DNA of 64,000 nt from JBCCFC01 sp965213595 (GCA_965213595.1 CBDBZO010000001.1:496001-560000), one strand, 5' to 3'. Counted from the stretch's first letter, positions 1-9,415 are shown. Numbers and translations: made by a program. The notes: generated from the letters alone by a model not told the origin.

Positions 1-46
1 TTTTCACAGCGGTGTTTTTTGCCAACTTGTCTTGATTGATAGTCAT
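1..46 (-). CDS. possible 5' end of a gene leaving the window
   Basis: An ATG on the minus strand opens a frame reading MTINQDKLAKNTAVK up to the window edge. No clear Shine-Dalgarno precedes it and only 15 codons are visible, so the product cannot be named. The interval 47-298 between it and the first repeat shows no convincing gene. Confidence 0.3.
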   Translation of the reverse strand, partial: MTINQDKLAKNTAVK

Positions 47-298
47 ATTGAATTATCTACAAATAAAATCTTCCAGAGCGCCATTGGTTAGGAACACGGC
101 TTCATATCAGTTCTCCACTATCAGTTATCGCACAACTGCCTTTATCTGCACCTGACAATCTCCTCACGAAGCAATTGATTCATCCTACTCGAAAAGTCGC
201 GCACGCGCCAAGATTGTCCGCAAGGGTGTAAAGAATATACCTGATTTTTGCGGCGGGAAGGCGTATCCTAAAACAAAATCACCAAAGCTCATAAACCT

Positions 299-425
299 AA
301 TACTACAACGAGACTTTGGGAAAACAAGCAAAATTAACGTGGAGACGCAGAGGCGCAAAGCGTTATTCATCGACAAAGTGCTCTTTGCGTCCCTACGTCT
401 CTGTGTGAAGTCTCGTTATAGTATT
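299..425. repeat. nested inverted repeat upstream of tkt
   Basis: An outer pair of 18-base arms (299-316 and 408-425, one mismatch) encloses an inner imperfect pair (about 338-362 and 381-405) built of GACGCAGAGGCGC-like units. It ends about 20 bases before the tkt start, so its right arm lies in the probable leader of that gene. Confidence 0.75.
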
Positions 426-445
426 AACATCAGAGGAAAACCAAC

Positions 446-2494
446 ATGGCCCTACCCAATCCCTTCCCGCTGCTGAACGACAGCCAGCCCGTCGACAGCG
501 ATCTTGAACAGAAAGCGATCAACACCATTCGCCTGCTCGCCATCGACGCCGTGCAAAACGCCGATTCCGGCCACGCCGGGATGCCGATGGGCATGGCCCC
601 CGCCGCCACGGCGCTGTGGACGCGCTACCTGCGCTACAATCCTAAAGATCCCAAGTGGGCCAACCGCGACCGCTTCGTGCTCAGCGCGGGCCACGGCTCG
701 ATGCTATTGTACTCGCTGCTGCATCTCACGGGCTTTGACCTGCCGCTGGAGCAAATCAAGGACTTCCGCCAGTGGGGCGGCGTGACGGCGGGTCATCCGG
801 AATACTGGCACGCGCCCGGCATCGAGACGACGACGGGGCCGCTGGGCCAGGGCTTTGGCAACGGCGTCGGCATGGCGATGGCCGAGGCGTGGCTGGCCGC
901 ACACTACAACCGCCCAGACTACCCGGTGGTCGACCACTACACCTACGCCATCGTCTCCGATGGCGACCTGATGGAGGGCGTCGCCAGCGAGGCGGCGAGC
1001 CTGGCGGGCCACCTCCAGCTGGGCAAGCTCATCTACTTCTACGACAACAACAGCGTCACCATCGACGGGCAGACGGACATTGCCTACACCGAGGATTGGG
1101 CCAAGCGCTTCGAGGCCTACGGCTGGCACGTCCAGGATTTGGAAGACGGCATGGACGTCGAGGCCGTGGGCAACGCCATCGAGGCGGCGCAGAACGATCC
1201 GCGACCGAGCCTCATTGGCTGCCGCACGATCATCGGCAAGGGCGCGCCCACGGAGGGCACGTCCAGCATCCACAGCGATGCGCTGCCGGAGGACGAGTAC
1301 GAGCAGACGCGGCAAAATTTAGGCTTTGCCGACGCCGAGGCCTTCCACATTCCCAGCGAGGTGAGCGACTTTTTTGGTCGCGCGGTGCAGCAGGGGCAGA
1401 AGTTGACGAGCGAGTACAGCGACCTGCTGGAGGGGTACAGCCAAGAATATCCCGATCTTGCCGCCGACTTCCAGCGCGCCATGCGCGGCGAGCTGCCCGA
1501 CGGCTGGCAGGATGCGCTGCCCACCTTCGAGCCAGGCGATCCCGTGGCCACGCGCAACGCCGGCGGCGAGGTCATCAACGCACTGCACAAAGTCATCCCC
1601 AACCTGATTGGCGGCAGCGCCGACCTGGCATCCAGCACCAAGAACCGAATCAAAGAGGGTGGTGACTTCCAGGCGGGCAGCTATGACGGCGACAACATGC
1701 ACTTCGGCGTGCGCGAACACGCAATGGCCTCCGCCGTCAACGGCATGGCGCTGCACGGCGGCGTCATCCCCTTTGGCGCGACTTTCTTTACCTTTAGCGA
1801 CTACATGCGCCCCACGATTCGGCTGGCCGCCATGTCCAACGCGCGTTCGATTTTCATCTTCACCCACGACAGCATCGGCGTGGGTGAGGACGGGCCGACG
1901 CACCAGCCCGTCGAGCAGCTGGCCTCGGTGCGCGCGATTCCGAAGACCGTCACCGTGCGCCCGGCGGACGCCAACGAGACCAGCGAAGCCTGGCGCATCG
2001 CCATCGAGCACGACGACGGCCCCACGCTGCTGATTCTGTCGCGCCAGAAGCTGCCGATTTTTGACCGCAGCAACGGTATCGCCCCCGCATCGGGCGCGCG
2101 GCGCGGCGGCTACACCTTCTGGCAGAGCGGCAGCGGCACGCCCGACGTGATCCTGATTGCCACCGGCAGCGAAGTAAGCGTCGCCTATGAAGCGGCGCAA
2201 ACGCTGGCGGACGGCGGCACCAACGCTCGCGTCGTCAGCCTGCCCTCGTGGGAAATCTTTGGCGAGCAGGACGAGTCGTACCGCAGCGATGTGCTGCCGC
2301 TCGACGTGCCCAAGGTCGCCGTCGAGGCGGGCGCGTCGTTTGGCTGGCACCGCTGGATCGGCAACGACCCGGCCAAGGGCGCGCTGGTGACGGTGGACAA
2401 ATTTGGCCACAGCGCGCCGGGCGCTCGCGTCCTGAAGGAGTATGGCTTTAACGCGGAGAACGTCGCCGAGGTGGCGCGGGGGCTGTTGGGGTAG
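446..2494 (+). CDS. tkt: transketolase
   Basis: Thiamine-diphosphate enzyme of the non-oxidative pentose phosphate pathway. It moves two-carbon ketol units between sugar phosphates in the cytoplasm. The 682-residue protein has the family's normal length. Visible landmarks are the SGHAGMPMG segment near residue 41, TTGPLGQG near 130, the cofactor motif SDGDLMEG followed by YDNN (about 171-205), and the pyrimidine-domain segment FGVREHAM near 428. The ATG follows an AGAGGAAAACC leader. It is the only gene of this pathway branch here, although pgi and zwf lie 26-28 kb downstream. The gene ends in TAG, which shows that TAG is a real stop codon in this genome. Confidence 0.98.
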   Translation: MALPNPFPLLNDSQPVDSDLEQKAINTIRLLAIDAVQNADSGHAGMPMGMAPAATALWTRYLRYNPKDPKWANRDRFVLSAGHGSMLLYSLLHLTGFDLPLEQIKDFRQWGGVTAGHPEYWHAPGIETTTGPLGQGFGNGVGMAMAEAWLAAHYNRPDYPVVDHYTYAIVSDGDLMEGVASEAASLAGHLQLGKLIYFYDNNSVTIDGQTDIAYTEDWAKRFEAYGWHVQDLEDGMDVEAVGNAIEAAQNDPRPSLIGCRTIIGKGAPTEGTSSIHSDALPEDEYEQTRQNLGFADAEAFHIPSEVSDFFGRAVQQGQKLTSEYSDLLEGYSQEYPDLAADFQRAMRGELPDGWQDALPTFEPGDPVATRNAGGEVINALHKVIPNLIGGSADLASSTKNRIKEGGDFQAGSYDGDNMHFGVREHAMASAVNGMALHGGVIPFGATFFTFSDYMRPTIRLAAMSNARSIFIFTHDSIGVGEDGPTHQPVEQLASVRAIPKTVTVRPADANETSEAWRIAIEHDDGPTLLILSRQKLPIFDRSNGIAPASGARRGGYTFWQSGSGTPDVILIATGSEVSVAYEAAQTLADGGTNARVVSLPSWEIFGEQDESYRSDVLPLDVPKVAVEAGASFGWHRWIGNDPAKGALVTVDKFGHSAPGARVLKEYGFNAENVAEVARGLLG

Positions 2495-2504
2495 GTGGCA
2501 AGAA

Positions 2505-2538
2505 AGAGCCGAAGGGGTTCGGAACCCCCTTTGGCTCT
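2505..2538 (+). terminator. hairpin after tkt
   Basis: AGAGCC-GAAGGGGTT pairs with AACCCCCTT-TGGCTCT around a short loop, eleven bases after the tkt stop. There is no T tract, so it may only protect or pause the transcript. Confidence 0.4.
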
Positions 2539-2673
2539 GGCCGGAGCAGCCTGGTAGAATGTACCGTACGTGACGTTCGTTGGAACGTGAGGGCAATGCA
2601 CGGCACAGGCAAAGATTTGTGTGCCGTCTTGTCTCGCGCCGTGCAGCGCACTCAACTGTCTCGCTGGCGAGCG

Positions 2674-2925
2674 TTATGCAAATTCGGCAACGGGGACGAG
2701 ACGCTCCACGGCAAATGAGCCGCGATGCTGCTTGATACGTTCAATTTCGTGGAGCGTGTCCGCGGTCAAATAGCTTTCGCCACAGTGTGGGCAGCTAATG
2801 ATAGGCACGTTCTCAATCACGAGCAGCGATTGGCCTTTGCCGTAGCTGCGGGAAACGTATCGAAGTTTTGCACCAAGCGTGCCACAGTTCTCACAAATCA
2901 GCGCTACTTGCTGTTGTTCAGCCAT
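2674..2925 (-). CDS. YgiT-type zinc finger protein, antitoxin-like
   Basis: 83-residue protein with two CxxC pairs (ICENCG near residue 10 and SCPHCG near 45). This is the zinc-binding N-terminal module of the MqsA/YgiT antitoxin group, but without the helix-turn-helix domain of MqsA. Proteins of this length usually sit directly after a DUF4258 gene, as here: the DUF4258 stop lies three bases before this ATG, so the two were probably cotranscribed. The likely role is zinc-dependent neutralisation of that partner. The partner is frameshifted, so the pair may no longer function. Confidence 0.8.
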   Translation of the reverse strand: MAEQQQVALICENCGTLGAKLRYVSRSYGKGQSLLVIENVPIISCPHCGESYLTADTLHEIERIKQHRGSFAVERLVPVAEFA

Positions 2926-2928
2926 GTG

Positions 2929-3212
2929 TTAGATTCCGAAATAAACGGTAATGATTACCAGCTTGTTCGTTGCGCTAAATTTGCACACAGTTGTCGCAAT
3001 CTCGCCTTTCAATGATTCTCCTTGAACTGGATATTTTGAATCTCCGGTCACCTGCTCTTTCTGCCTTGCAACAATTCTTCCTGATAGAATTACCTCTTCT
3101 ACATCAGAAATTGATAATTCATCATCGTTCATCTCCTCTTCTGCGTGAGCGTCATCACATACTGACGACTGCGCACCTTTTCGCGAATCTGTTGTAAAAT
3201 ACGCTCGTGCAT
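2929..3212 (-). pseudogene. DUF4258 protein, frameshifted
   Basis: A start at 3212 with a good GGAG site six bases upstream reads MHERILQQIREKVRSRQYVM in one frame, then stops. The rest (MNDDELSISDVEEVILSGRI onward) continues in another frame to the stop at 2929. One missing base near 3146-3149 explains the break: restoring a C gives VMTLHAEEEM, which matches the family's usual HA.E.M segment. The interval is 284 bases, one short of a whole number of codons. DUF4258 proteins are the presumed RelE-like toxin partners of YgiT zinc-finger proteins. Either the toxin is dead or the base was lost in assembly. Confidence 0.75.
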
Positions 3213-3285
3213 GCCAGCTCCTGATTGTTTGACGCATTTTACCAGCTTTTTCCAAAGTTGTCAGTTCACTAAATTTACACCAATC

Positions 3286-3816
3286 ATGCTCAACCTCCTT
3301 ACCGACACAATCCGCCGCACGCGGCAGCACCACGCCATCGAACACGCGACCATCCACGCGCTGGCGCGCGAGTTTCCCGGCCAATCCTTTGCGGGCTACA
3401 GCGACCCGCTCGGCTTCACCGTCTACCTGCCGCCCTCGACCAAGCCTTCCTCGGCCTCAACCGCCGTGCTTATCGACGAAGACATTCGCCGCGCCGTCGG
3501 CGACGGGCTGATGCGCCTACAGGCGGGCGAAGCGCACCTGGCGATCCACCCCAACTGCGGCACCAACTTTGCCACGAGTGCGCTGCTCGTCTCGCTGGGC
3601 GCAGTTGCCGCCAACAGCACGCGTCGCCACCCGGCGGATCGCCTCATGTGGACGATGCTGCTGGTGCTGCCGCTGCTGCTGCTCGGCCAGCGGCTGGGCA
3701 ACCGCCTGCAGCGCTACACGACGCTGGCCGAAGTCAGCGATCGCTGGGTGGCCGACGTGCAGGAGGTGCCCCTGTCGCTGGGGCGGGCGCGGGTTTTTCG
3801 CGTGGCATTTGAGTAG
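3286..3816 (+). CDS. DUF6391 family protein
   Basis: Uncharacterised 176-residue protein. The conserved start is MLNLLTDTIRRTRQHHAIEH, with the HAIEHATI motif typical of this family. The middle contains the HPNCGTNFATS segment. One hydrophobic helix (about residues 122-140, MWTMLLVLPLLLLG) predicts membrane attachment. I chose the ATG at 3286 because homologues begin just before the RRxRxHHAIEHA motif; a start at 3211 would add 25 unrelated residues. The function is unknown. The family is known to me mainly from Cyanobacteria and Chloroflexota. Confidence 0.75.
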   Translation: MLNLLTDTIRRTRQHHAIEHATIHALAREFPGQSFAGYSDPLGFTVYLPPSTKPSSASTAVLIDEDIRRAVGDGLMRLQAGEAHLAIHPNCGTNFATSALLVSLGAVAANSTRRHPADRLMWTMLLVLPLLLLGQRLGNRLQRYTTLAEVSDRWVADVQEVPLSLGRARVFRVAFE

Positions 3817-3825
3817 ATTTACCGT

Positions 3826-3854
3826 TTGACGTATCTCGTAACCGACCGTATAAT
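3826..3854 (+). promoter_or_regulatory. sigma-70-like promoter of higBA
   Basis: TTGACG and TATAAT are separated by exactly 17 bases. The -10 box ends only five bases before the higB ATG, so the transcript would start at or just inside the start codon. This suggests a leaderless toxin message or a start site shared with autoregulation by HigA. Confidence 0.55.
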
Positions 3855-3859
3855 TGCAA

Positions 3860-4135
3860 ATGATAAAGAGCTTCAAAGACAAGCACACACAAGCGCTTTA
3901 CGAGCGGCAATTTATCAAGCGGTTTTCTGGTGTTGAGCGACAAGCGATTCGTCGCTTGCGAATTTTGGAAAGCGCCGAATAGCTGTCTGTCCTGGCCGCA
4001 CTGCGCAGCAATCGCTTTGAAGCATTGAAGGGCGATAGACAGGCACAATACAGCATTCGCATCAACGACCAGTGGCGCATCTGCTTTAGATGGGAGGATG
4101 CGCCCTGGGACGTGGAGATTATAGATTATCACTAA
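3860..4135 (+). pseudogene. higB: HigB-type toxin with an internal TAG
   Basis: The reading frame starts MIKSFKDKHTQALYERQF and ends FEALKGDRQAQYSIRINDQW...VEIIDYH, the full pattern of the HigB/RelE ribosome-dependent mRNA endoribonuclease family. Codon 41 (3980-3982) is TAG, between RLRILESAE and LSVLAALRSNRF. The frame is otherwise intact over 92 codons, so this is a single substitution rather than general decay. The antitoxin gene follows ten bases later and is intact. Losing the toxin while keeping the antitoxin is a viable state for such a pair. Readthrough is unlikely because other genes here end in TAG. Confidence 0.8.
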
Positions 4136-4144
4136 GGGCAAGTA

Positions 4145-4447
4145 ATGAATCATTGGCGAGACCCGATCCACCCCGGAGAAATTTTGGCTGAAGAGTTAGA
4201 GGAGCTTAAATTGAACGGCTCTGACTTGGCGACTGCTTTGGGCGTGCCTAAAAATCGCATCTACCAGATTCTGGACGGAAAACGAAGCATCACAGCCGAC
4301 ACAGCCCTTCGCTTTGGTAAATTCTTTGGAACGGGCCCTGAACTTTGGCTCAATCTGCAAAAGTTGTATGAACTGGAGGTCGCGTCAGCGCAAGCCGGCG
4401 ATGCGTTGGATGCGATTACGCCCCATGCGGCAGCAGTTGGTACATAG
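4145..4447 (+). CDS. higA: HigA-type antitoxin, XRE family
   Basis: 100-residue DNA-binding antitoxin. It opens with the family signature HPGEILAEELEEL and contains a helix-turn-helix (about residues 25-60, LATALGVPKNRIYQILDGKR). The segment FGTGPELWLNLQKLYEL is characteristic of HigA. It normally binds HigB and represses the shared promoter, here the strong site at 3826-3854. It follows the disrupted higB by ten bases, consistent with one transcript. Confidence 0.92.
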   Translation: MNHWRDPIHPGEILAEELEELKLNGSDLATALGVPKNRIYQILDGKRSITADTALRFGKFFGTGPELWLNLQKLYELEVASAQAGDALDAITPHAAAVGT

Positions 4448-4470
4448 CGGTGTAGGAATAAGTTTTCCCC

Positions 4471-5517
4471 TTGATCTACCTCTTCCTCAACTGCGACGAA
4501 TACCTCGCTGCCCAGCGGCTGCGCGATCTCAAGGCCGCGCTGGGCAACGCCGAGCTGGCGGACCTCAACATCAGCGAGCTGGCGGCGAACCAGACGGACG
4601 CGGCCAACCTGCTTAGCCAGGCGTCGATGATGCCCTTTCTGGCGGCGCGACGGCTGCTGATCGCGCGTGACTATCTGTCGCACCTGGACAAGCGCATGGC
4701 GCAGAGCAGCGGCCCCGAAAGCGCTGCCCACACCGAAGCCGCGACGCTGCTCACCGGGCTGGCCGATCTGCCCGATGCGTCCGACGTCGTCTTTGTGGAC
4801 GACAGCCTCGACAAGCGCCGCCATCTCTGGAAGGGCTTTACCGCGCCCGAAACGAACAGTCGACCCAGCCGTAAAGTCGACGGGCTGGCGGCACAGATCA
4901 AGGGCGGCCGCATTGAGCTGGTAACGCTGGAGACGCCGGAGGCCAAGACGCTCTCCGGCTACATCAAGCGCCGGGCGGACGCCAAGCAAATCGAGATTGA
5001 CGGGCGCGCGATCGCCATGCTCGCCAACTTCGTCGGCCCCAACCTGCGCCAGCTCGACAACGAGCTGGACAAGCTAGCGGCCTACGCGTCCGGTCGCCGC
5101 GTCGCGACCGAGGATGTGAAGCTGCTGGTGAGTGACGCCAGCGAGGGGCTGATCTGGGACTTGACCGATGCGCTCAGCCAGCGCAACGGTCGTTCGGCCA
5201 TGCGTGCCCTGGCCGAGCTGCGCCGCGGCGACGCCAACCCCTTCTACCTGCTCACGATGATGGCGCGCCAGTACCGCATCATGATCAAAGTCCAGGAGGC
5301 AATGACCTTTACGCGCGGCAACGAATACGACATTGCCAAAGTCGTGAAGGAGAGCGCCTACCCCGTCAAAAAGGCCATGCAGCAGACGCGTCGCTACAGC
5401 CCCGGCGAGCTCAACGGCATTCTCCAGCAGCTGCTGGAAGCCGATCACGCGATGAAGACGGGGGCCGATGCGGAGACGGAGCTCGACGTGCTAATTGCCG
5501 AGTTGACAAGTAAATAA
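4471..5517 (+). CDS. holA: DNA polymerase III delta subunit
   Basis: Clamp-loader subunit that opens the beta clamp. The 348-residue length is normal. The N-terminus LIYLFLNCDEYLAAQRLRDL and the ALPFL-like clamp-binding segment SMMPFLAARRLLIARDYL (about residues 52-70) are typical. The C-terminal part carries the collar domain (RGDANPFYLLTMMARQYRIM). The start must be the TTG at 4471, because a TAA lies 12 bases upstream in frame with no other start between. A weak AGGAATAAG ribosome site is visible. It is followed by recF after a hairpin repeat. Confidence 0.9.
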   Translation: MIYLFLNCDEYLAAQRLRDLKAALGNAELADLNISELAANQTDAANLLSQASMMPFLAARRLLIARDYLSHLDKRMAQSSGPESAAHTEAATLLTGLADLPDASDVVFVDDSLDKRRHLWKGFTAPETNSRPSRKVDGLAAQIKGGRIELVTLETPEAKTLSGYIKRRADAKQIEIDGRAIAMLANFVGPNLRQLDNELDKLAAYASGRRVATEDVKLLVSDASEGLIWDLTDALSQRNGRSAMRALAELRRGDANPFYLLTMMARQYRIMIKVQEAMTFTRGNEYDIAKVVKESAYPVKKAMQQTRRYSPGELNGILQQLLEADHAMKTGADAETELDVLIAELTSK

Positions 5518-5529
5518 AGATTGAAGAAT

Positions 5530-5584
5530 AAAGATTAAAGATTGAGTATCCACACATTGCTGGTATACTCAATCTTTAATCTTT
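5530..5584. repeat. perfect 20-base inverted repeat between holA and recF
   Basis: The arms 5530-5549 and 5565-5584 are perfectly complementary and consist of AAAGATT-type units. The loop is 15 bases. The right arm ends six bases before the recF ATG. Confidence 0.85.
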
Positions 5585-5589
5585 TTCAT

Positions 5590-6895
5590 ATGTTTCTATC
5601 CCACCTCTTCATCCCTCACCCACTTCCGCAATTACGCACACCTCGACCTGGACTTTACGCGCCCGTTGACGCTGATCCAGGGGCAGAATGCACAGGGGAA
5701 GACGAACCTGCTGGAGGCGATTTATTTTTTGGCGACGAGCAAGGCGGCCCACGCCGGCAGCGAGCGCGAGGTCGTGGGCTGGGGGGCGGAGCACGAGCCG
5801 ATTCCGTACAGCCGCGTGGCGGCGCGCGTACGACCCGGCGAGCGCGAGAGCGCGCGCCCGCTCGACCTCGAAATCGTGCTGACGCAGCGCGAGGGCGGCT
5901 CGCCCGCTCGGCCCTCGTACAAGAAGCAGGTCAAGATCAACGGCGTGGCCAAGCGCAATCTCGACCTGATCGGCCTGATGCGGGCCGTGCTTTTTCTGCC
6001 GGAGGATACGGTGCTGGTGGCGGGCGGGCCCAGCGAGCGCCGCCGCTATCTCGACGTGGCGCTCTGCCAGATCGACCGCGAGTACACCCGCCACTTGGCC
6101 CGCTACCAAAAGGTGGTGACGCAGCGCAACGGCTTGCTCAAGACGCTGCGCGAACAGAACGCCTCGCCGCGCAGCGCCAACGTCGACGCACAGCTTGGCT
6201 TTTGGGACGAAAAGCTGATCGCTCACGGCGCGGCGATTTTGACGCGGCGCTGGAACTTCCTGCAAACGCTGGAGCACATCGCCTGCCGGCGCCACCGGGA
6301 ATTGAGCGACGGGCGCGAGTCGCTGGCGCTGCACTACCTGCCCAGCTTCAACCCCGGCACGCTGACGGATTTCGAGTACGCCGCGCTCAAAGAAGATCGG
6401 CTGCGCGCGGACGAATTCACGCCGCTGCACGCGCCGCTGCGCGCGGAGGAAGTCACCCAGCACTTTGCCGCCAAGCTGCACGAGCGCCGCGCGCGCGAAA
6501 TCGCCGCCGGCAACACCCTCTACGGCCCCCACCGCGACGACTTTCGCTTTCTGGCTGCCGTCCAAGAAAATGAGCCGCGCAATCTGCGCACCTACGGCAG
6601 CCGCGGCCAGCAGCGCACCGCCGCCCTCGCCACCAAGCTGGCCGAAGTTCAGGCCATGACGGAGGCCACCGGCGAGCCGCCGCTGCTTCTGCTGGACGAC
6701 GTGATGAGCGAGCTCGACGCGTCGCGCCGGGCCACGCTGCTGACGGCGCTGGCGGACGTGCACCAGGCGGTGATCACGACAACCGACTGGGCGGACTTTA
6801 GCGAGGACTTTCAGTCGCAGGCGCAGCGGCTGCACGTGGAGGGGGGAGCGGTGCGGGGATTGACGGAACCGACAGAAACGGATATGGTGAAGTAA
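5590..6895 (+). CDS. recF: RecF recombination mediator, 5' end frameshifted
   Basis: SMC-like ATPase that loads RecA at single-strand gaps. Walker A is GQNAQGKTN, the signature-like segment is VAGGPSERRRYLD, and Walker B is LLLLDDVMSELDA. The ATG at 5590 reads MFLSHL and then leaves frame. One base later the correct N-terminus continues as SSLTHFRNYAHLDLDFTRPL, which matches the usual RecF opening. The interval 5590-6895 is one base more than 435 codons, so a single extra base near 5606-5609 (CCTCTT) explains it. Without the repair the gene could only start at the TTG at 5666, losing the first beta strand just before Walker A. An assembly error is a real possibility. Confidence 0.88.
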
Positions 6896-6994
6896 ATAAG
6901 CTTCAGCACCATACATTTTTCCACTGCTTGTGCATTTTAGAACAATAGGTTATTCTAACCAGCACTTGTTCCATATTTCACAAGGAGTGGAAAG

Positions 6995-7868
6995 ATGAGT
7001 ATCCGCAACGCAGCAGCATCCGACACACCACAAATGGTGGACCTGTCCGAGAAGAAGCGGACGCAGTACCAGGACTTCCAGCCGCTCTTCTGGCGCAAGG
7101 CCGCGGACTCGCGCGAGCGGCAGCTTCCCTTTTTTGAGGATCAGCTCGCGAATGAAGACATCGTGGCCCTGGTGCACGAAGAGGCCGGAAAACTCGACGG
7201 CTTTCTCATCGCCAGCCTGCGCGGCGGCCACGAATGCACCATCGACGATTTTGCGCTGGCAGACGAAGACGCCTGGGAGAGCGTCGGCGCGACGCTTTTG
7301 CGCGCGGCGGGCGAGGCCGCCAAGGCGCGCGGCGTCGAACAGTACGTCGTGATCTGCGGCCATCTCGATCAGCCCAAGCGTGCGATGCTCGACAACTTCG
7401 GCCTGACGCTTGACCGCTACTGGTACACGGCGGCGCTCGCTGCCTCTTCAAGCATCAACGCCCCCCACGTTCGCGCCGCTACCGCTGCCGATGCAGCGCA
7501 GATGGCCCAAGTCGCCGGGCAGCCGGGGCGCGAATATCTCCGAAACTGAGCGCGGGGGCGCCATCGTGCTCGTCCACGAAGAGGCGGGCAAGATCGATGG
7601 CTACGTCTCGGCCATCGTTATCTCGACGCCACCCGTCTACGATCCCGGTGGCTCAACGGGCTTGGTGTTGGAATCAGCAGTGGCATCGCCGGGGCGCTGG
7701 GGCACGGTCGGCCAGGCGCTTTTGACCCGCGCGGCCGCGGAAGCCACCAAGCAGGACGCCGTCCAGTACGTGGTCATTTGCAGCGCGTCCGATCAGCCCA
7801 AGCAGGAGGCGCTCGACGCGCTGGGGCTCACGATTGCGTCGGCGTGGTACGTCGGTAAGATTGAGTAG
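6995..7868 (+). pseudogene. tandem GNAT-like protein, frameshifted between repeats
   Basis: Two related domains lie head to tail. The first (6995-7450) has VALVHEEAGKLDGFL, VGATLLRAAGEAAKARG and QYVVICGHLDQPKRAMLDNF. The second (7465-7868) repeats these as IVLVHEEAGKIDGYV, VGQALLTRAAAEATKQD and QYVVICSASDQPKQEALDAL. Both resemble the acetyl-CoA-binding half of GNAT acetyltransferases. The first frame ends at 7549 and the second continues one frame over. The interval is one base more than 291 codons, so one extra base near 7535-7550 accounts for the break. The second copy also lacks a stretch of about 30 residues near its start, so some real degeneration is likely. The substrate is unknown. 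Confidence 0.6.
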
Positions 7869-7924
7869 AGTGGGATTGACCTAAACCTATAGCCCATCAA
7901 CCTTCACAGCAAAGCGAGGAACCC

Positions 7925-8488
7925 ATGGCGAGCGTAATGGAGCAGCACCAAACGATGGCCCAACTTGAGTCGGGGCTGGATGCCGTCCGCCAATCGCCCA
8001 AGGACGGCGGCACGCTGGCACTCATCGTGCGGCGGCCGGCCCAGGGCGAGCGCGAGGTGCTGGCCGAGGCCGAGCTGGATGCGACCGTTGGCCTCATCGG
8101 CGACAACTGGCTGGCGCGCGGCAGCTCACGCACCGCCGACGGATCGGCCCACCCGGAGATGCAGCTCAACGTGATGAACACGCGCACCATTGCGCTGATT
8201 GCGGGCGACGAGTCGCGCTGGCCCCTGGCGGGCGACCAGCTCTTTGTCGATCTCGATCTGAGCGAGGAGAACCTGCCGCCGGGCACGCGGCTGTCGCTGG
8301 GCGGGGCGGTGATTGAGATCACGCCGGTGCCGCACACGGGCTGCCAAAAGTTTGTCCAGCGCTTTGGGCTGGATGCGATGAAGTTTGTCAACTCGCCGGT
8401 GGGCAAGGGGCTGCGGCTGCGCGGCCTCTGCGCCAAAGTAGTGCAGCCGGGCACGATTCGCGCGGGCGATGTCGTGCGCAAGCGGTAG
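7925..8488 (+). CDS. MOSC domain protein
   Basis: 187-residue protein of the molybdenum cofactor sulfurase C-terminal (MOSC) superfamily, YiiM-like side. Typical segments are GLIGDNWLARGSSRTADG (about residues 57-75), HPEMQLNVMNTRTIALI and PHTGCQKFVQRFG, where the conserved Cys lies. MOSC proteins carry sulfur or reduce N-hydroxylated substrates with a molybdenum cofactor. The exact activity cannot be read from the sequence. The ATG follows an AGCGAGGAACCC site. A molybdoenzyme-like FAD/2Fe-2S subunit lies 2.2 kb downstream, but a link is only speculative. Confidence 0.82.
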   Translation: MASVMEQHQTMAQLESGLDAVRQSPKDGGTLALIVRRPAQGEREVLAEAELDATVGLIGDNWLARGSSRTADGSAHPEMQLNVMNTRTIALIAGDESRWPLAGDQLFVDLDLSEENLPPGTRLSLGGAVIEITPVPHTGCQKFVQRFGLDAMKFVNSPVGKGLRLRGLCAKVVQPGTIRAGDVVRKR

Positions 8489-8695
8489 TGCGCAGACGGT
8501 CGTGCGAAGCGCCTGCTGCGCTTGCGGCGGTCGGTGCAGCGTCGCTTCTCCCGCACTAAACGCTCGCAAACCCCTTCATCAACTTGACGCTTCCCTGCGT
8601 GCCGCCTAGTATGCGGACAGGGTCGATATAGTTTACCAACACGAACCGAAACCGCTGCGGCTGGTTTACCAAACTTGAAGGGGTTCCCTCAAACC

Positions 8696-9415
8696 ATGAG
8701 CGCCAAAATTCTCGTCGTCGAAGATGAAGCGACGCTGCTGGAAACGCTGGAGTACAATCTGGTGCGCCAGGGCTACCACGTCGACACCGCGCGCGATGGG
8801 GCCAAGGCGCTGAGCGTCGCGCGCGAGCAGCAGCCGGACCTGATCGTGCTCGACATCATGCTGCCGGAGATGGACGGCTTCGAGGTCTGCCGCACGCTGC
8901 GCCAGGAGATGAACGTGCCGATCCTGATGCTGACGGCGCGCGCTGAGGAGGTCGATAAGGTGGTGGGGCTGGAGGTGGGCGCGGACGATTACCTAACCAA
9001 GCCCTTTAGCATGAGGGAGCTGATGGCGCGCATCAAGGCACATCTGCGGCGGGTGCGGTTGCTGCGCGAGGAGATGGAGACGCAGGGCAACGGCGCAGGC
9101 CAGCTCGCGCAGCACGAGCGCATGGTCTTCGAGAACCTGATCATCGACGCACGCCGCCGCGAGGTCAGCGTCGACGGCAACCTGCTGCACCTCAAGCCCA
9201 AGGAGTTCGACCTGCTGATCTTTCTCGCGCGCAACCGCGGCATCGTTCTCAGCCGCGATCTGGTGCTGGAACGCGTGTGGGGGTGGGACTACGACGGCGG
9301 CAGCCGCACCGTCGATGTGCACGTGCGCTGGCTGCGCGAAAAGATCGAGCGCGACCCGGCCAATCCCACGCGGATTATTACGGTGCGGGGAATTGGGTAT
9401 CGTTTTGAGGGGTAG
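8696..9415 (+). CDS. OmpR/PhoB family response regulator
   Basis: 239-residue regulator. The receiver domain (residues 1-115) has the acidic pair E9/D10, the phosphoacceptor D53 (LIVLDIMLPEMDG), T80 and K102 (LTKPF). A winged-helix DNA-binding domain covers about 140-239, ending HVRWLREKIERDPANPTRII. I chose the ATG at 8696 over the TTG at 8675 because receivers begin just before KILVVEDE. No histidine kinase is adjacent; the only one in the window is 50 kb away, so this regulator is orphaned. The GNAT gene starts eight bases after its stop and is probably cotranscribed. Confidence 0.95.
   Translation: MSAKILVVEDEATLLETLEYNLVRQGYHVDTARDGAKALSVAREQQPDLIVLDIMLPEMDGFEVCRTLRQEMNVPILMLTARAEEVDKVVGLEVGADDYLTKPFSMRELMARIKAHLRRVRLLREEMETQGNGAGQLAQHERMVFENLIIDARRREVSVDGNLLHLKPKEFDLLIFLARNRGIVLSRDLVLERVWGWDYDGGSRTVDVHVRWLREKIERDPANPTRIITVRGIGYRFEG

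Noticed and set aside
185..376. 63-residue minus-strand ORF at the left end
   Set aside because: It overlaps the inverted repeat at 299-425, has no ribosome site and no recognisable similarity.
5542..6573. 343-residue ORF starting upstream of recF
   Set aside because: It is the wrong frame of recF apart from its first codons; its composition (Arg/Ala-rich) is that of an out-of-frame translation.
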